From an uncultured Ruminococcus sp. (lineage in GTDB: Bacteria; Bacillota; Clostridia; Oscillospirales; Ruminococcaceae): a stretch of 64,000 nt of DNA. Positions 8,801 to 16,151 of this stretch are shown here, piece after piece. The position numbers and the translations under genes were made by a program. The DNA lies in NCBI GenBank assembly GCA_934435205.1, contig CAKSAK010000004.1, positions 287,838-351,837 of the forward strand. The letters are read 5' to 3'. Numbering within the stretch: position 1 is the first letter of the stretch; every line of letters starts with the position of its first letter. The notes under the pieces were generated by a model. It was not told the origin of the DNA, did no database searches, and saw only the letters and a program-made list of their open reading frames with translations.

Positions 8801-8829
8801 TTGACTTAATCACGCAAATTCGGTATACT
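8801..8829 (+). promoter_or_regulatory. Promoter of aspartate kinase
   Basis: TTGACT (8801-8806), 17-nt spacer and TATACT (8824-8829). The ~65-nt leader holds a small imperfect hairpin (8841-8865) but no lysine riboswitch. Confidence 0.75.
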
Positions 8830-8901
8830 ATTTATTGTAACGTCAGCGTGGGAAAAGTACGCAGACAGGAATAATTCTATAGTTTATAAGGGGTTTGTGA
8901 A

Positions 8902-10221
8902 ATGACAAAGGTTGTAAAATTCGGTGGAAGCTCTCTTGCAAGTGCTGAGCAGTTCAAAAAGGTCAAGGAGATAATCACAGCGGAAAGCTCAAGAAGATTT
9001 GTTGTGCCGTCTGCTCCTGGTAAAAGATTTTCAAACGATACAAAGGTAACTGATATGCTTTACGGCTGCTATGACCTTGCGGCAAAGGGCAAGGATTTCA
9101 GCAGCGAGTTCGACGCTATCAAGGAAAGATATTACGGCATAATCAATGATCTGGGTCTTGACCTTTCTCTTGAAAAGGAGTTCGAGACTATCAAGGCTTG
9201 CTTTATAGGCAAGGCAGGACGTGACTATGCGGCTTCCCGTGGCGAGTATCTTAACGGTATAGTTCTTGCTAACTATCTTGGATATAACTTTGTTGACGCT
9301 GCCGATGTTATCTATTTTAACGATCAGGGTCAGTTTGATTCTGCAAGAACAAACGAGGTGCTTCCTCAGAGATTAGCTACACTTGACAATGCGGTAATAC
9401 CTGGTTTCTACGGTTCAATGCCAAACGATACTATCAAGACATTTTCAAGAGGCGGTTCTGACGTAACAGGCTCTATCGTTGCAGCAGCAGTAAACGCTGA
9501 TCTTTATGAAAACTGGACAGACGTATCAGGATTCCTGGTATGCGACCCTAGAATTATCGACAACCCACAGCCTATCACTACCATAACATATAAGGAACTG
9601 AGAGAGCTTTCTTACATGGGCGCAGGCGTGCTTCATGAGGACGCTATTTTCCCTGTAAGAAAAGCAGGTATCCCAATAAACATCAAGAACACAAACAAGC
9701 CTGAGGATATGGGTACAATGATCGTTGAGTCCACATCTCAGAAGCCTGCATTCACTATCACAGGTATAGCAGGAAAGAAGGGCTTCACAGTAGTCAATAT
9801 CGAAAAGGATATGATGAACGCAGAGATAGGCTTCGGCAGAAGAGTGCTTGAAGTATTCGAGAAGAATGGTATCTGCTTTGAGCATATGCCATCAGGTATC
9901 GACACAATGTCTGTCGTTGTTCATCAGGCAGAGTTCGCTCCAAAGGAGCAGGAGATAATGTCAGGTCTGCACAGAAACTGTCACCCTGATACAATTGATA
10001 TTGAAACAGACCTTGCACTTATTGCAGTTGTGGGACGTGCAATGAAGTCAAACAGAGGTACAGCAGGCAGAATATTCTCAGCCCTTGCACACGCTCATGT
10101 AAACGTAAAGATGATAGATCAGGGCTCTAGCGAGCTTAACATCATCATCGGTGTAAACGAGGCTGATTTTGAATCTGCAATGAAGGCTATCTATACAATT
10201 TTTGTTGATACACAGCTTTAA
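8902..10221 (+). CDS. lysC: Aspartate kinase
   Basis: A 439-residue monofunctional aspartokinase that phosphorylates aspartate, the first step to lysine, threonine, methionine and diaminopimelate. The N-terminus has the signature KFGGSSLA (about 6-13), and SRGEYLNG (about 113) and FSRGGSDVTGS (about 177) form the amino-acid kinase active site. Two ACT domains follow (about 295-360 and 370-439), the second ending in the typical VKMIDQGSSELNI segment, so allosteric feedback by lysine and/or threonine is expected. The start is set by AAGGGG upstream of ATG. It is flanked by its own promoter and terminator, hence monocistronic. The symbol lysC is a generic choice; the feedback class cannot be told from sequence alone. 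Confidence 0.93.
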   Translation: MTKVVKFGGSSLASAEQFKKVKEIITAESSRRFVVPSAPGKRFSNDTKVTDMLYGCYDLAAKGKDFSSEFDAIKERYYGIINDLGLDLSLEKEFETIKACFIGKAGRDYAASRGEYLNGIVLANYLGYNFVDAADVIYFNDQGQFDSARTNEVLPQRLATLDNAVIPGFYGSMPNDTIKTFSRGGSDVTGSIVAAAVNADLYENWTDVSGFLVCDPRIIDNPQPITTITYKELRELSYMGAGVLHEDAIFPVRKAGIPINIKNTNKPEDMGTMIVESTSQKPAFTITGIAGKKGFTVVNIEKDMMNAEIGFGRRVLEVFEKNGICFEHMPSGIDTMSVVVHQAEFAPKEQEIMSGLHRNCHPDTIDIETDLALIAVVGRAMKSNRGTAGRIFSALAHAHVNVKMIDQGSSELNIIIGVNEADFESAMKAIYTIFVDTQL

Positions 10222-10239
10222 TACAATATAAAAAATATG

Positions 10240-10268
10240 GCGGACGGCTTTGGCTGTCCGCTTTTTTT
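10240..10268 (+). terminator. Terminator of aspartate kinase
   Basis: GCGGAC/GTCCGC stem (10240-10261) followed by a seven-T run. Confidence 0.85.
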
Positions 10269-10272
10269 GGCG

Positions 10273-10304
10273 CAAAAAAGGCGTCCCGAAAATTATCGGA
10301 ACGC
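10273..10304 (-). terminator. Terminator of nrdR
   Basis: On the minus strand, a GCGTTCCGA/TCGGGACGC stem (10281-10304) followed by six T (10274-10279). Confidence 0.8.
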
Positions 10305-10310
10305 TCTTAT

Positions 10311-10763
10311 TTATTTCTTCTTGTCAGAAAGCTCAGTGATTATCTGAATGAACGAATCAACGTCAGAGAAGTCCTTGTAAACGGAAGCGAAACGCACATA
10401 TGCAACGTGGTCGAGCTTTTTCAGACCCATAAGCACCATATCGCCTATCTCACTTGTAGTGGTCTCGGTCTGCATTTTGTTTGCAAAGGTGTTCTCTATA
10501 TCGTCAACAAGGTTTTTCATATCATCAACACTGACAGGACGCTTTTTGATAGCGTTCTGAATGCCTTTTATAAGCTTCTGTCTGTCAAAAGGCTCAAACG
10601 AGCCGTCACGCTTGTATACCATAAGCTGTGGCTTTTCGACCACCTCGTAAGTAGTGAAACGCTTTCCGCATTTCGGACACTCACGTCGGCGACGCTTTTT
10701 TCCCTCGCTTGGACGTGAATCTATTACTCTTGTATCTTCATAGTTGCAAAAAGGACATCTCAT
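10311..10763 (-). CDS. nrdR: Transcriptional repressor NrdR
   Basis: A ~150-residue NrdR, the ATP/dATP-sensing repressor of ribonucleotide reductase genes. It has the N-terminal zinc ribbon (MRCPFC...CPKCGKRFTTYE) followed by an ATP-cone (about 45-135). The frame extends to a GTG at 10772, but the AAGGAG Shine-Dalgarno abuts that codon and is well spaced for the ATG at 10763, which gives the canonical MRCPFC start. It has its own promoter and terminator; no nrd genes are in the window. Confidence 0.95.
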   Translation of the reverse strand: MRCPFCNYEDTRVIDSRPSEGKKRRRRECPKCGKRFTTYEVVEKPQLMVYKRDGSFEPFDRQKLIKGIQNAIKKRPVSVDDMKNLVDDIENTFANKMQTETTTSEIGDMVLMGLKKLDHVAYVRFASVYKDFSDVDSFIQIITELSDKKK

Positions 10764-10831
10764 TATAAACACTCCTTAGTTAAGTGAAAATGTTGTGCGT
10801 AATATTGCATATATTGTGCTTTTATTAATTA

Positions 10832-10860
10832 ATTATACCATAGATTGTGGACGATTGCAA
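10832..10860 (-). promoter_or_regulatory. Promoter of nrdR
   Basis: Minus strand TTGCAA (10855-10860), 17-nt spacer and TATAAT (10832-10837). Confidence 0.75.
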
Positions 10861-10993
10861 GAGGGTATATAAAAAAAGTTGCGGTAAATGGGCAAAGCAA
10901 TTTTGCGGCAGACAAACCATAGCATAATTGTAGGGAACATCAACAATGTACGGATATCGCAGGCTTGAACGTGCAAATAAAAGTCTTAGTGTA

Positions 10994-11024
10994 CAAAAAA
11001 ACAGACAGCAGAAGCCGTCTGTTT
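10994..11024 (-). terminator. Terminator of GH130 gene
   Basis: AAACAGAC/GTCTGTTT stem (10999-11024) followed on the minus strand by a T-run. Confidence 0.8.
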
Positions 11025-11036
11025 GAGTTTGATATA

Positions 11037-12212
11037 TTACTTGTTAAGATATTCGAGATTTTTACTGATAAGCTCGCATCTCTGCTTTACGCAGTCAACA
11101 GAACGCAGTGGGTCTGACGGAGTGTTGAATGTGTAATCCATAAGCTTGTCGATCGTTGTTGACGCAACGTGAAGTCTTGTGTCTGATGATGCGTAGTAAA
11201 TGTACACGTCACCGTTTTCACGAACGATAGCGCCGTTTGTGAACGCAACGTTTGATACGTCACCCACTCTTTCACTGCCGTGCGGTGCTATGAAAAGTCC
11301 TGACGGCGAAGCGATGAGCTTGGAAGGGTCTTTAAGGTCAGTTGCGAATACATAAATTACATATCTAAGACCTGCGGCTGTGTTTCTTACGCCGTGTGCA
11401 ATGTGTATCCAACCCTTAGGTGTCTTGATAGGCACTGCACCTGCTCCGTTCTTTACCTCTGTGATAGTGTGATACTGCCTTGGTGAGATAACAACTTCGT
11501 CTGTGCAGATAACAGGGTTTGTGATGTCTTCGCAAAGACCGAAGCATACTCCTCCGCCTGAGCCGGTTTCGATAAAATCGTCCTGCGGACGTGTGTAAAA
11601 AGCGTACTTTCCGTCAACGAACTCAGGGTGAAGCACAACGTTTCTCTGCTGTGGTGACTTGGACTTGAGATTAGGGAGTCTTTCCCATGTCTTGAGATCC
11701 TTTGTCCTTACGATACCAGCCTGAGCTGTAGCGGCAGAAAGATCGTTCGATGTCTTGTCCTTGCTCTCTGAGCAGAATACACCATATATCCAGCCGTCCT
11801 CATGCTGTGTTAATCTCATATCGTATACGTTTGTTTCCTCCGGTTCAGTGTCAGGAAGCTGAACAGGGAAGTCCCAGAAACGGAAGCCGTCAACAGGACT
11901 GTCACTCTCTGCTACTGCAAAGAATGACTTTCTGTCATTGCCCTCAACTCTTGCAACAAGGTAATACTTGCCGTCAAGGTAGATAGCACCTGAGTTCAGC
12001 ACTGCATTTATTCCCAATCTCTCCATGAAATATGGGTTTGTTTCTGGGTTCATGTCATATTTCCAGATAACAGGTGCGTGTGCGGCTGTCAGAACAGGGT
12101 AAACGTATCTGTCATAAATTCCGTTGTAGCTGTCGGACACAATGTTTTTTCTGTTGATGAGAGCCTCATATTCGGCTGTCACCCTTGCTTTGTTTCTTTC
12201 AAAATCTGTCAT
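11037..12212 (-). CDS. GH130 4-O-beta-D-mannosyl-D-glucose phosphorylase
   Basis: A ~391-residue glycoside phosphorylase of family GH130, closest by eye to subfamily 1 (mannosylglucose phosphorylase, as in Ruminococcus albus and Bacteroides). It phosphorolyses Man-beta-1,4-Glc to mannose-1-phosphate and glucose in cytoplasmic mannan catabolism. Characteristic segments: NPYFMERLGINAVLNSGAI, YDMRLTQHEDGWIYGVFC with the conserved aspartate (about 132), and HPEFVDGKYAFYTRPQDDF. There is no signal peptide, consistent with an intracellular enzyme. The ATG at 12212 is preferred over an upstream TTG because of its distance from GAAAGGA. It is divergent from a sugar-binding lipoprotein gene, suggesting linked uptake and breakdown (inference). 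No mannobiose epimerase or mannanase is nearby. Confidence 0.88.
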   Translation of the reverse strand: MTDFERNKARVTAEYEALINRKNIVSDSYNGIYDRYVYPVLTAAHAPVIWKYDMNPETNPYFMERLGINAVLNSGAIYLDGKYYLVARVEGNDRKSFFAVAESDSPVDGFRFWDFPVQLPDTEPEETNVYDMRLTQHEDGWIYGVFCSESKDKTSNDLSAATAQAGIVRTKDLKTWERLPNLKSKSPQQRNVVLHPEFVDGKYAFYTRPQDDFIETGSGGGVCFGLCEDITNPVICTDEVVISPRQYHTITEVKNGAGAVPIKTPKGWIHIAHGVRNTAAGLRYVIYVFATDLKDPSKLIASPSGLFIAPHGSERVGDVSNVAFTNGAIVRENGDVYIYYASSDTRLHVASTTIDKLMDYTFNTPSDPLRSVDCVKQRCELISKNLEYLNK

Positions 12213-12251
12213 ATAGAGCAATTTCCTTTCGGTAAAAAATCTTCTTAAACA

Positions 12252-12280
12252 AGTATACTATAATAGTTCACCAATTACAA
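12252..12280 (-). promoter_or_regulatory. Promoter of GH130 gene
   Basis: Minus strand TTGTAA (12275-12280), 17-nt spacer and TATACT (12252-12257). Confidence 0.65.
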
Positions 12281-12371
12281 GTACCACTGAAAACATCAAA
12301 CGATTACATGAAAAAAGTTTTACGAACTGCATAAATACAGCACATTTTTTACCGCCTGTGTTAATGTTTTC

Positions 12372-12388
12372 TACAAAAGACTTTTGTA
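12372..12388. promoter_or_regulatory. Perfect 17-bp palindrome
   Basis: TACAAAAG-A-CTTTTGTA, 8-bp arms with a one-base centre, about 90 bp upstream of the GH130 promoter. Candidate regulator site; no family assigned. Confidence 0.45.
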
Positions 12389-12510
12389 TCTGATCTTTTC
12401 AGCCAAAACCGCCTTTGAAACAACATATTGAATATTTGAACTTTATGCGCATATTTTAAACGATATTGATCATAATATTGTGTTCTAACAATATATATAG
12501 ATTTTATTGT

Positions 12511-12539
12511 GCAAAGTGTACAATAAAATTGCTGATAAT
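12511..12539. promoter_or_regulatory. 29-bp near-perfect palindrome upstream of solute-binding protein promoter
   Basis: Arms ATTTTATTGTGCA (12511-12523) and TGTACAATAAAAT (12527-12539) match at 12 of 13 positions around AAG. It ends 16 bp before the -35 box at 12556, a position suited to an activator dimer. No regulator gene is adjacent. Confidence 0.6.
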
Positions 12540-12555
12540 TGTGCTATAATGGTGG

Positions 12556-12585
12556 TTGACAATAGCTTTATATGTGTTGTATAAT
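12556..12585 (+). promoter_or_regulatory. Promoter of solute-binding protein gene
   Basis: TTGACA (12556-12561), 18-nt spacer and TATAAT (12580-12585). Confidence 0.8.
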
Positions 12586-12668
12586 TATAGCAAGATTTAA
12601 TATATGAACTCGTCAACTACATATGAGTAGCTTTAGTGCTAAAATATTGAATTATGGAGGAATATTTT

Positions 12669-14087
12669 ATGAATTACAAAAAGTACATAGCGGCTGTAAT
12701 GGCTTTGTCAATGGCAACAGGAGTAGCGGGCTGCGGAAGCTCATCAGATTCTTCAAGCAAGGCAGAGGACGATTTTTCTGCAACAGAGAACGTTGCGGTA
12801 GCTGACACGGAATCTATCGAGGCTATCCCTGAGGGTGCTGAAAAGGAGATACTTTATCTCGGTGAGGGCGACCTTAACCCTACTAAGGGCAGCCCAGAGA
12901 AGAGCACTGAGCTTCAGCTTTTTGAGAGCAAGGGCGGAAAGATAAGATTCCAGCAGACTTCAAATGAGGATAGGTTTGATAATCTTGCCGCTGCTATCAC
13001 AGCTAACAAGGACATTCCTGATATATTCAAGTATGAGTGGCTCGCATTCCCTTCACAGGTAGTAAAGGATATGTATCAGCCTATCGACAGCATAGTTGAT
13101 TTCAGTCAGCCTTTGTGGTCTGCAACAAAGGATACAGCAGATCAGTTCATGCTCAATGGAAAGCACTATGTTGCGCCTCTTGGCTATGTTGCTTCTGCTA
13201 TGCTCTGCTATGATAAGGATATCATCGATGCAGAGGGTCTTGACGATCCATATGAGCTTTATGTAAACAATGAGTGGACTTGGAAAAATTGGGAGGATAT
13301 CATGTCCTCATATGTTGGCAACGCACCGGCTGATACTGAGCGTTACGGCGTAAACGGCTTCTTCAGAGCGCACGTTGTTCAGCAGACAGGCAAGCGTCTT
13401 GTAAACTATGACTCTGCAACAAACGAGTTCTCAAGCAACCTTAACGACCCTGATATTGAAAAGGCTCAGAACTTCCTTTATAATATGATGAAGGACGGAC
13501 TTATCCTCAACGGCTGGGTGGGCTCTGCAAGAGATTGCTTCAATCAGAACTGCTTGTTCTATGCAATGGGCGAGTGGGCTTACACAGGCAACCAGACTCC
13601 AAAGGAGGGTGAGAACTGGGGCGTTGTTCCTATCCCTCAGTATGACGATAATCAGCAGAAGATAACAACTTCTGATATGACAGCTTTCATGTGGGTAAAA
13701 GGCTCAACAAGAAGCGAAGCTGTTAAGTGCTGGTTTGAGTGCGTAAGAGCTTCAAAGACAGACCCTAAGTATGAGCAGACAAACAAGGACAAGTTCATGG
13801 AGAACAACCCTAATTGGACAGACGAGATGTATGATGTGAAAATGGACGTTGTTTCTGACGATTACCTTATGCTCTTTGACTATGCTTACGGTATATCTTC
13901 CGCTCTCGGCGACAGAAAGCAGTTTGACGGAAACCAGTGTCTTGTTGACGCACTCTACAGTGACGCTTCAAACGTTAATGAAGAGGGTGTACAGTCCACA
14001 TGGACGCAGGTTCGTGAGAAGTATTCTGCAACTGTAGATTCCGAGATCAAGGAACTTAACCAGAAGATCGCAAGCCTTAAATCATAA
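12669..14087 (+). CDS. Sugar ABC transporter solute-binding lipoprotein (orphan)
   Basis: A 472-residue extracellular solute-binding protein of the family-1 type. The lipoprotein signal peptide ends in VAGC (about 18-21) and is followed by a Ser/Asp-rich linker, then a two-lobed binding domain with typical segments (DIPDIFKYEW, LNGKHYVAPLGYVASAMLCYDKDII, EWTWKNWEDI). The ATG at 12669 has GGAGG 8 nt upstream; the earlier ATG at 12654 does not. Binding of an oligosaccharide is inferred; divergence from the mannosylglucose phosphorylase gene hints at mannan-derived sugars. No permease or ATPase gene follows, as the gene ends at a strong terminator, so it must use membrane components encoded elsewhere. 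Confidence 0.87.
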   Translation: MNYKKYIAAVMALSMATGVAGCGSSSDSSSKAEDDFSATENVAVADTESIEAIPEGAEKEILYLGEGDLNPTKGSPEKSTELQLFESKGGKIRFQQTSNEDRFDNLAAAITANKDIPDIFKYEWLAFPSQVVKDMYQPIDSIVDFSQPLWSATKDTADQFMLNGKHYVAPLGYVASAMLCYDKDIIDAEGLDDPYELYVNNEWTWKNWEDIMSSYVGNAPADTERYGVNGFFRAHVVQQTGKRLVNYDSATNEFSSNLNDPDIEKAQNFLYNMMKDGLILNGWVGSARDCFNQNCLFYAMGEWAYTGNQTPKEGENWGVVPIPQYDDNQQKITTSDMTAFMWVKGSTRSEAVKCWFECVRASKTDPKYEQTNKDKFMENNPNWTDEMYDVKMDVVSDDYLMLFDYAYGISSALGDRKQFDGNQCLVDALYSDASNVNEEGVQSTWTQVREKYSATVDSEIKELNQKIASLKS

Positions 14088-14104
14088 TGAATAACTCTTG
14101 AAAA

Positions 14105-14143
14105 AAATAACGCAGGCTGTAAAAAAAGTCTGCGTTATTTTTA
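14105..14143. terminator. Bidirectional terminator
   Basis: AAATAACGCAG/CTGCGTTATTT stem (14105-14115, 14130-14140) with an A-run upstream and T-run downstream, between convergent genes. Confidence 0.88.
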
Positions 14144-14151
14144 TGCGTATT

Positions 14152-15168
14152 TTAGAATATCCCAAGACCTAAAGCTGTGCGGACTGTGATGAAGATAAGC
14201 CCGGCAAAGGCGAGTATGGTAACAGGTGCGGTGAGATAAATGAGTATCTTTTTGCCTTGCGAAACGTCAGGGCAGAAGTTTATAAGTTTGAAACTGTCAC
14301 GGTGATATCTAAGCTCTTTTACAAAAAGCACAAGTCCTGCTATCATAAGACCGAAAGAGAGAAGAGCGACAGCAATTATTATCATTGGTGCTGTGCCTGT
14401 GATCTGACCTTTTTCAAGGTCTGCGGCAAACTTGTCGAAGTCTATGGAACCAAGTGCGACGCTCTGAATCGCTCCGATAGTGTTCATGGTGAAGTGAAGT
14501 ATCAGAGACGGGAAGATAGACCCTGTTTTTGCAACCATAAAGCAGGCACACATTCCCATAACAGCCGCATAGAGTATCTGCTGATAGCTTCCGTGCCAAA
14601 GTCCGAATGTCAGACCCACCATTATAATGCCTGTGAGCTGTCCGCACTTTTCGGCATTTCTAAAAAGCGTACCTCTAAACATAAGCTCCTCAAAAAACGG
14701 TGCAAGCACTGACATTGCCAGCACGCTCGTTATGCCACCCAGGGCAGTGCCGCTTGAAGTGAAGTCAACGCCTTTAAGGCTCGTTCCCGAAGCTTTCTGT
14801 ACATAAGAGAAAATAAATGTGTTGATATAATTTGAGGCGTAAATAAGACCGAATGATATGACGATCCATTTTGCTACCCATTTTGCAGGCATTGAGGGCT
14901 TTCTGAAACAGGCTGTTATTTTAAGCCCCTCTTTTTTGCCGCTCACAAGTCTGAATACAACAAGAACTATTGGCACAACCACGAGATACTGTATGCAGTA
15001 GCTCACAAGCTGAGCGATATCCTTATAGTAGGCAGATTTTCCTGCGATATGGTACACCGCCAAGTCGCCAAGTCTTATAAGTGCGATATCAAGCATATAG
15101 AAAACTATCACCATAAGTGAGTTTACGTTTGAGGTTTTCCGTATAAGTTTTATTGTATCGTTATTCAT
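14152..15168 (-). CDS. CPBP family intramembrane metalloprotease
   Basis: A 338-residue polytopic membrane protein with about eight hydrophobic segments. It carries the CPBP (CAAX protease/bacteriocin-processing) motifs: FFEELMFRG (EExxxR, about 161-169), FGLWH (FxxxH, about 188-192) and a downstream H-F-T-M-N segment. Catalysis by a glutamate-activated metal site in the membrane is known for the family; the substrate here is unknown. GGAGA lies just upstream of ATG. The gene stands alone. Confidence 0.88.
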   Translation of the reverse strand: MNNDTIKLIRKTSNVNSLMVIVFYMLDIALIRLGDLAVYHIAGKSAYYKDIAQLVSYCIQYLVVVPIVLVVFRLVSGKKEGLKITACFRKPSMPAKWVAKWIVISFGLIYASNYINTFIFSYVQKASGTSLKGVDFTSSGTALGGITSVLAMSVLAPFFEELMFRGTLFRNAEKCGQLTGIIMVGLTFGLWHGSYQQILYAAVMGMCACFMVAKTGSIFPSLILHFTMNTIGAIQSVALGSIDFDKFAADLEKGQITGTAPMIIIAVALLSFGLMIAGLVLFVKELRYHRDSFKLINFCPDVSQGKKILIYLTAPVTILAFAGLIFITVRTALGLGIF

Positions 15169-15238
15169 TTTATGATCTCCGTATTTGCGTTTTGTGTTTT
15201 ACAAGAAAATTATATCACAGGTGGAGTGCGGTGTCAAT

Positions 15239-15392
15239 CGAAACGTTGTTGTTAATGAGGAGTGAGGAGTGAGGAATTATGGTATCGCCTGCGGCGATGA
15301 TTTTATATATGAAAAAAGACCGCTCATCAAAAAGCGGTCTTTTTAAAAACTATCAAAAGGCGGGCGAGCACTGTTCGCCCCTACAAATCAAC
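15239..15392. repeat. REP/MITE-like repetitive intergenic element (candidate)
   Basis: A compact block of repeats: tandem GTGAGGA units (15257-15275), the palindrome ATCGCC-TGC-GGCGAT (15284-15298), a terminator-like stem and the palindrome GGGCGA-GCACTGT-TCGCCC (15362-15380). It resembles repeated extragenic elements of Clostridia, but only one copy is in the window, so this is tentative. Confidence 0.4.
15312..15344. terminator. Bidirectional terminator near pduL
   Basis: AAAAGACCGCT/AGCGGTCTTTT 11-bp stem with A- and T-runs on either side. Confidence 0.8.
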
Positions 15393-15411
15393 AGTTGTAT
15401 GTACTGCGATA

Positions 15412-15987
15412 TTAGAGCTTTACTATCTCGCCATACTGCTCTCTGCCTGCACCTACAGCGTTTGACTCGTCTGTATCAATGTGCATAGCAAGTGCGAACT
15501 TGTCGCTGACTCTGATAACAGTGTCGCAGAGGATAGCTGTTCTTTCTGCGGACTCTATCTTGACAGCTACGATATCCTTATCCTTAACGCCGAATGTTTC
15601 AGCGTCAGCAGGTGTCATATGGATATGTCTTTTAGCAACGATAACGCCCTCAGAACACTCAACTTCGCCACATGGGCCAACAAGCTTGCAAGCGCCTGAG
15701 CCTGCTGTGTCGCCTGATTCTCTGATTGGAGCGACTACACCGATAGAACGTGCGTCTGTAGCTGAAAGCTCGATCTGGTCTGCTTTTCTTACAGGACCGA
15801 GGATAGAAACATTTGCAAGCTCTTTCTTAGGACCTACAACTGTAACTCTCTCCTCGCAAGCAAATTGGCCAGGCTGTGAAAGATCTTTCTTCTTTGTAAG
15901 TGTTGCACCCTTTCCGAACAGCGTTTCAAGAGTTTCCTGAGTAACGTGAACGTGACGTGCAGATGTTTCAACGATAAACTTTGGCAT
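15412..15987 (-). CDS. pduL: PduL-type phosphate acyltransferase
   Basis: A ~191-residue PduL enzyme, which interconverts acyl-CoA (acetyl- or propanoyl-CoA) and acyl-phosphate without homology to Pta. Two repeated zinc-binding segments are visible: SARHVHVT (about 9-16) and AKRHIHMTPADA (about 114-125), plus the C-terminal AMHIDTDESNA. The start at 15987 is favoured by AAAGGA 9 nt upstream; the frame is open 18 nt further. No N-terminal encapsulation peptide and no microcompartment genes are nearby, so it probably serves as a housekeeping phosphotransacetylase in acetate production (inference). Confidence 0.92.
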   Translation of the reverse strand: MPKFIVETSARHVHVTQETLETLFGKGATLTKKKDLSQPGQFACEERVTVVGPKKELANVSILGPVRKADQIELSATDARSIGVVAPIRESGDTAGSGACKLVGPCGEVECSEGVIVAKRHIHMTPADAETFGVKDKDIVAVKIESAERTAILCDTVIRVSDKFALAMHIDTDESNAVGAGREQYGEIVKL

Positions 15988-16024
15988 GATGAACATTCCT
16001 TTCAATTATTGTATTTACATTTCT

Positions 16025-16053
16025 ATTTTACTACTATTTTCGCCACAGGTCAA
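16025..16053 (-). promoter_or_regulatory. Promoter of pduL
   Basis: Minus strand TTGACC (16048-16053), 17-nt spacer and TAAAAT (16025-16030). Confidence 0.65.
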
Positions 16054-16096
16054 GGGGTAATTTAACTTTGGGTAACAAATTTTTTGTCATGTTGAT

Positions 16097-16133
16097 CAAA
16101 AAAACAGCGGCTGCCGTTTGAGACAACCGCTGT
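16097..16133 (-). terminator. Terminator of TetR/surface-protein operon
   Basis: ACAGCGG/CCGCTGT stem (16103-16133 region) followed on the minus strand by a run of seven T. Confidence 0.82.
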
Positions 16134-16151
16134 GTGCAGTTAAGAGATCAG

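Larger units (their letters stand above)
12213..12668. other. Divergent intergenic region, GH130 / solute-binding protein
   Basis: 456 bases holding the two divergent promoters and two palindromes (12372-12388 and 12511-12539). No supported ORF was seen. Confidence 0.7.

Noticed and set aside
8557..8901. Small hydrophobic ORF as a branched-chain attenuator leader for aspartokinase
   Set aside because: A separate promoter (8801-8829) lies between it and lysC, and no intrinsic terminator or alternative pairing was found in between.
8830..8901. Lysine riboswitch upstream of aspartokinase
   Set aside because: The leader is only ~65 nt from the predicted start and lacks the conserved lysine aptamer elements.
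12296..12309. CcpA cre site upstream of the GH130 gene
   Set aside because: TGTAATCGTTTGA matches the consensus only partly and lacks the terminal CA; too weak to list.
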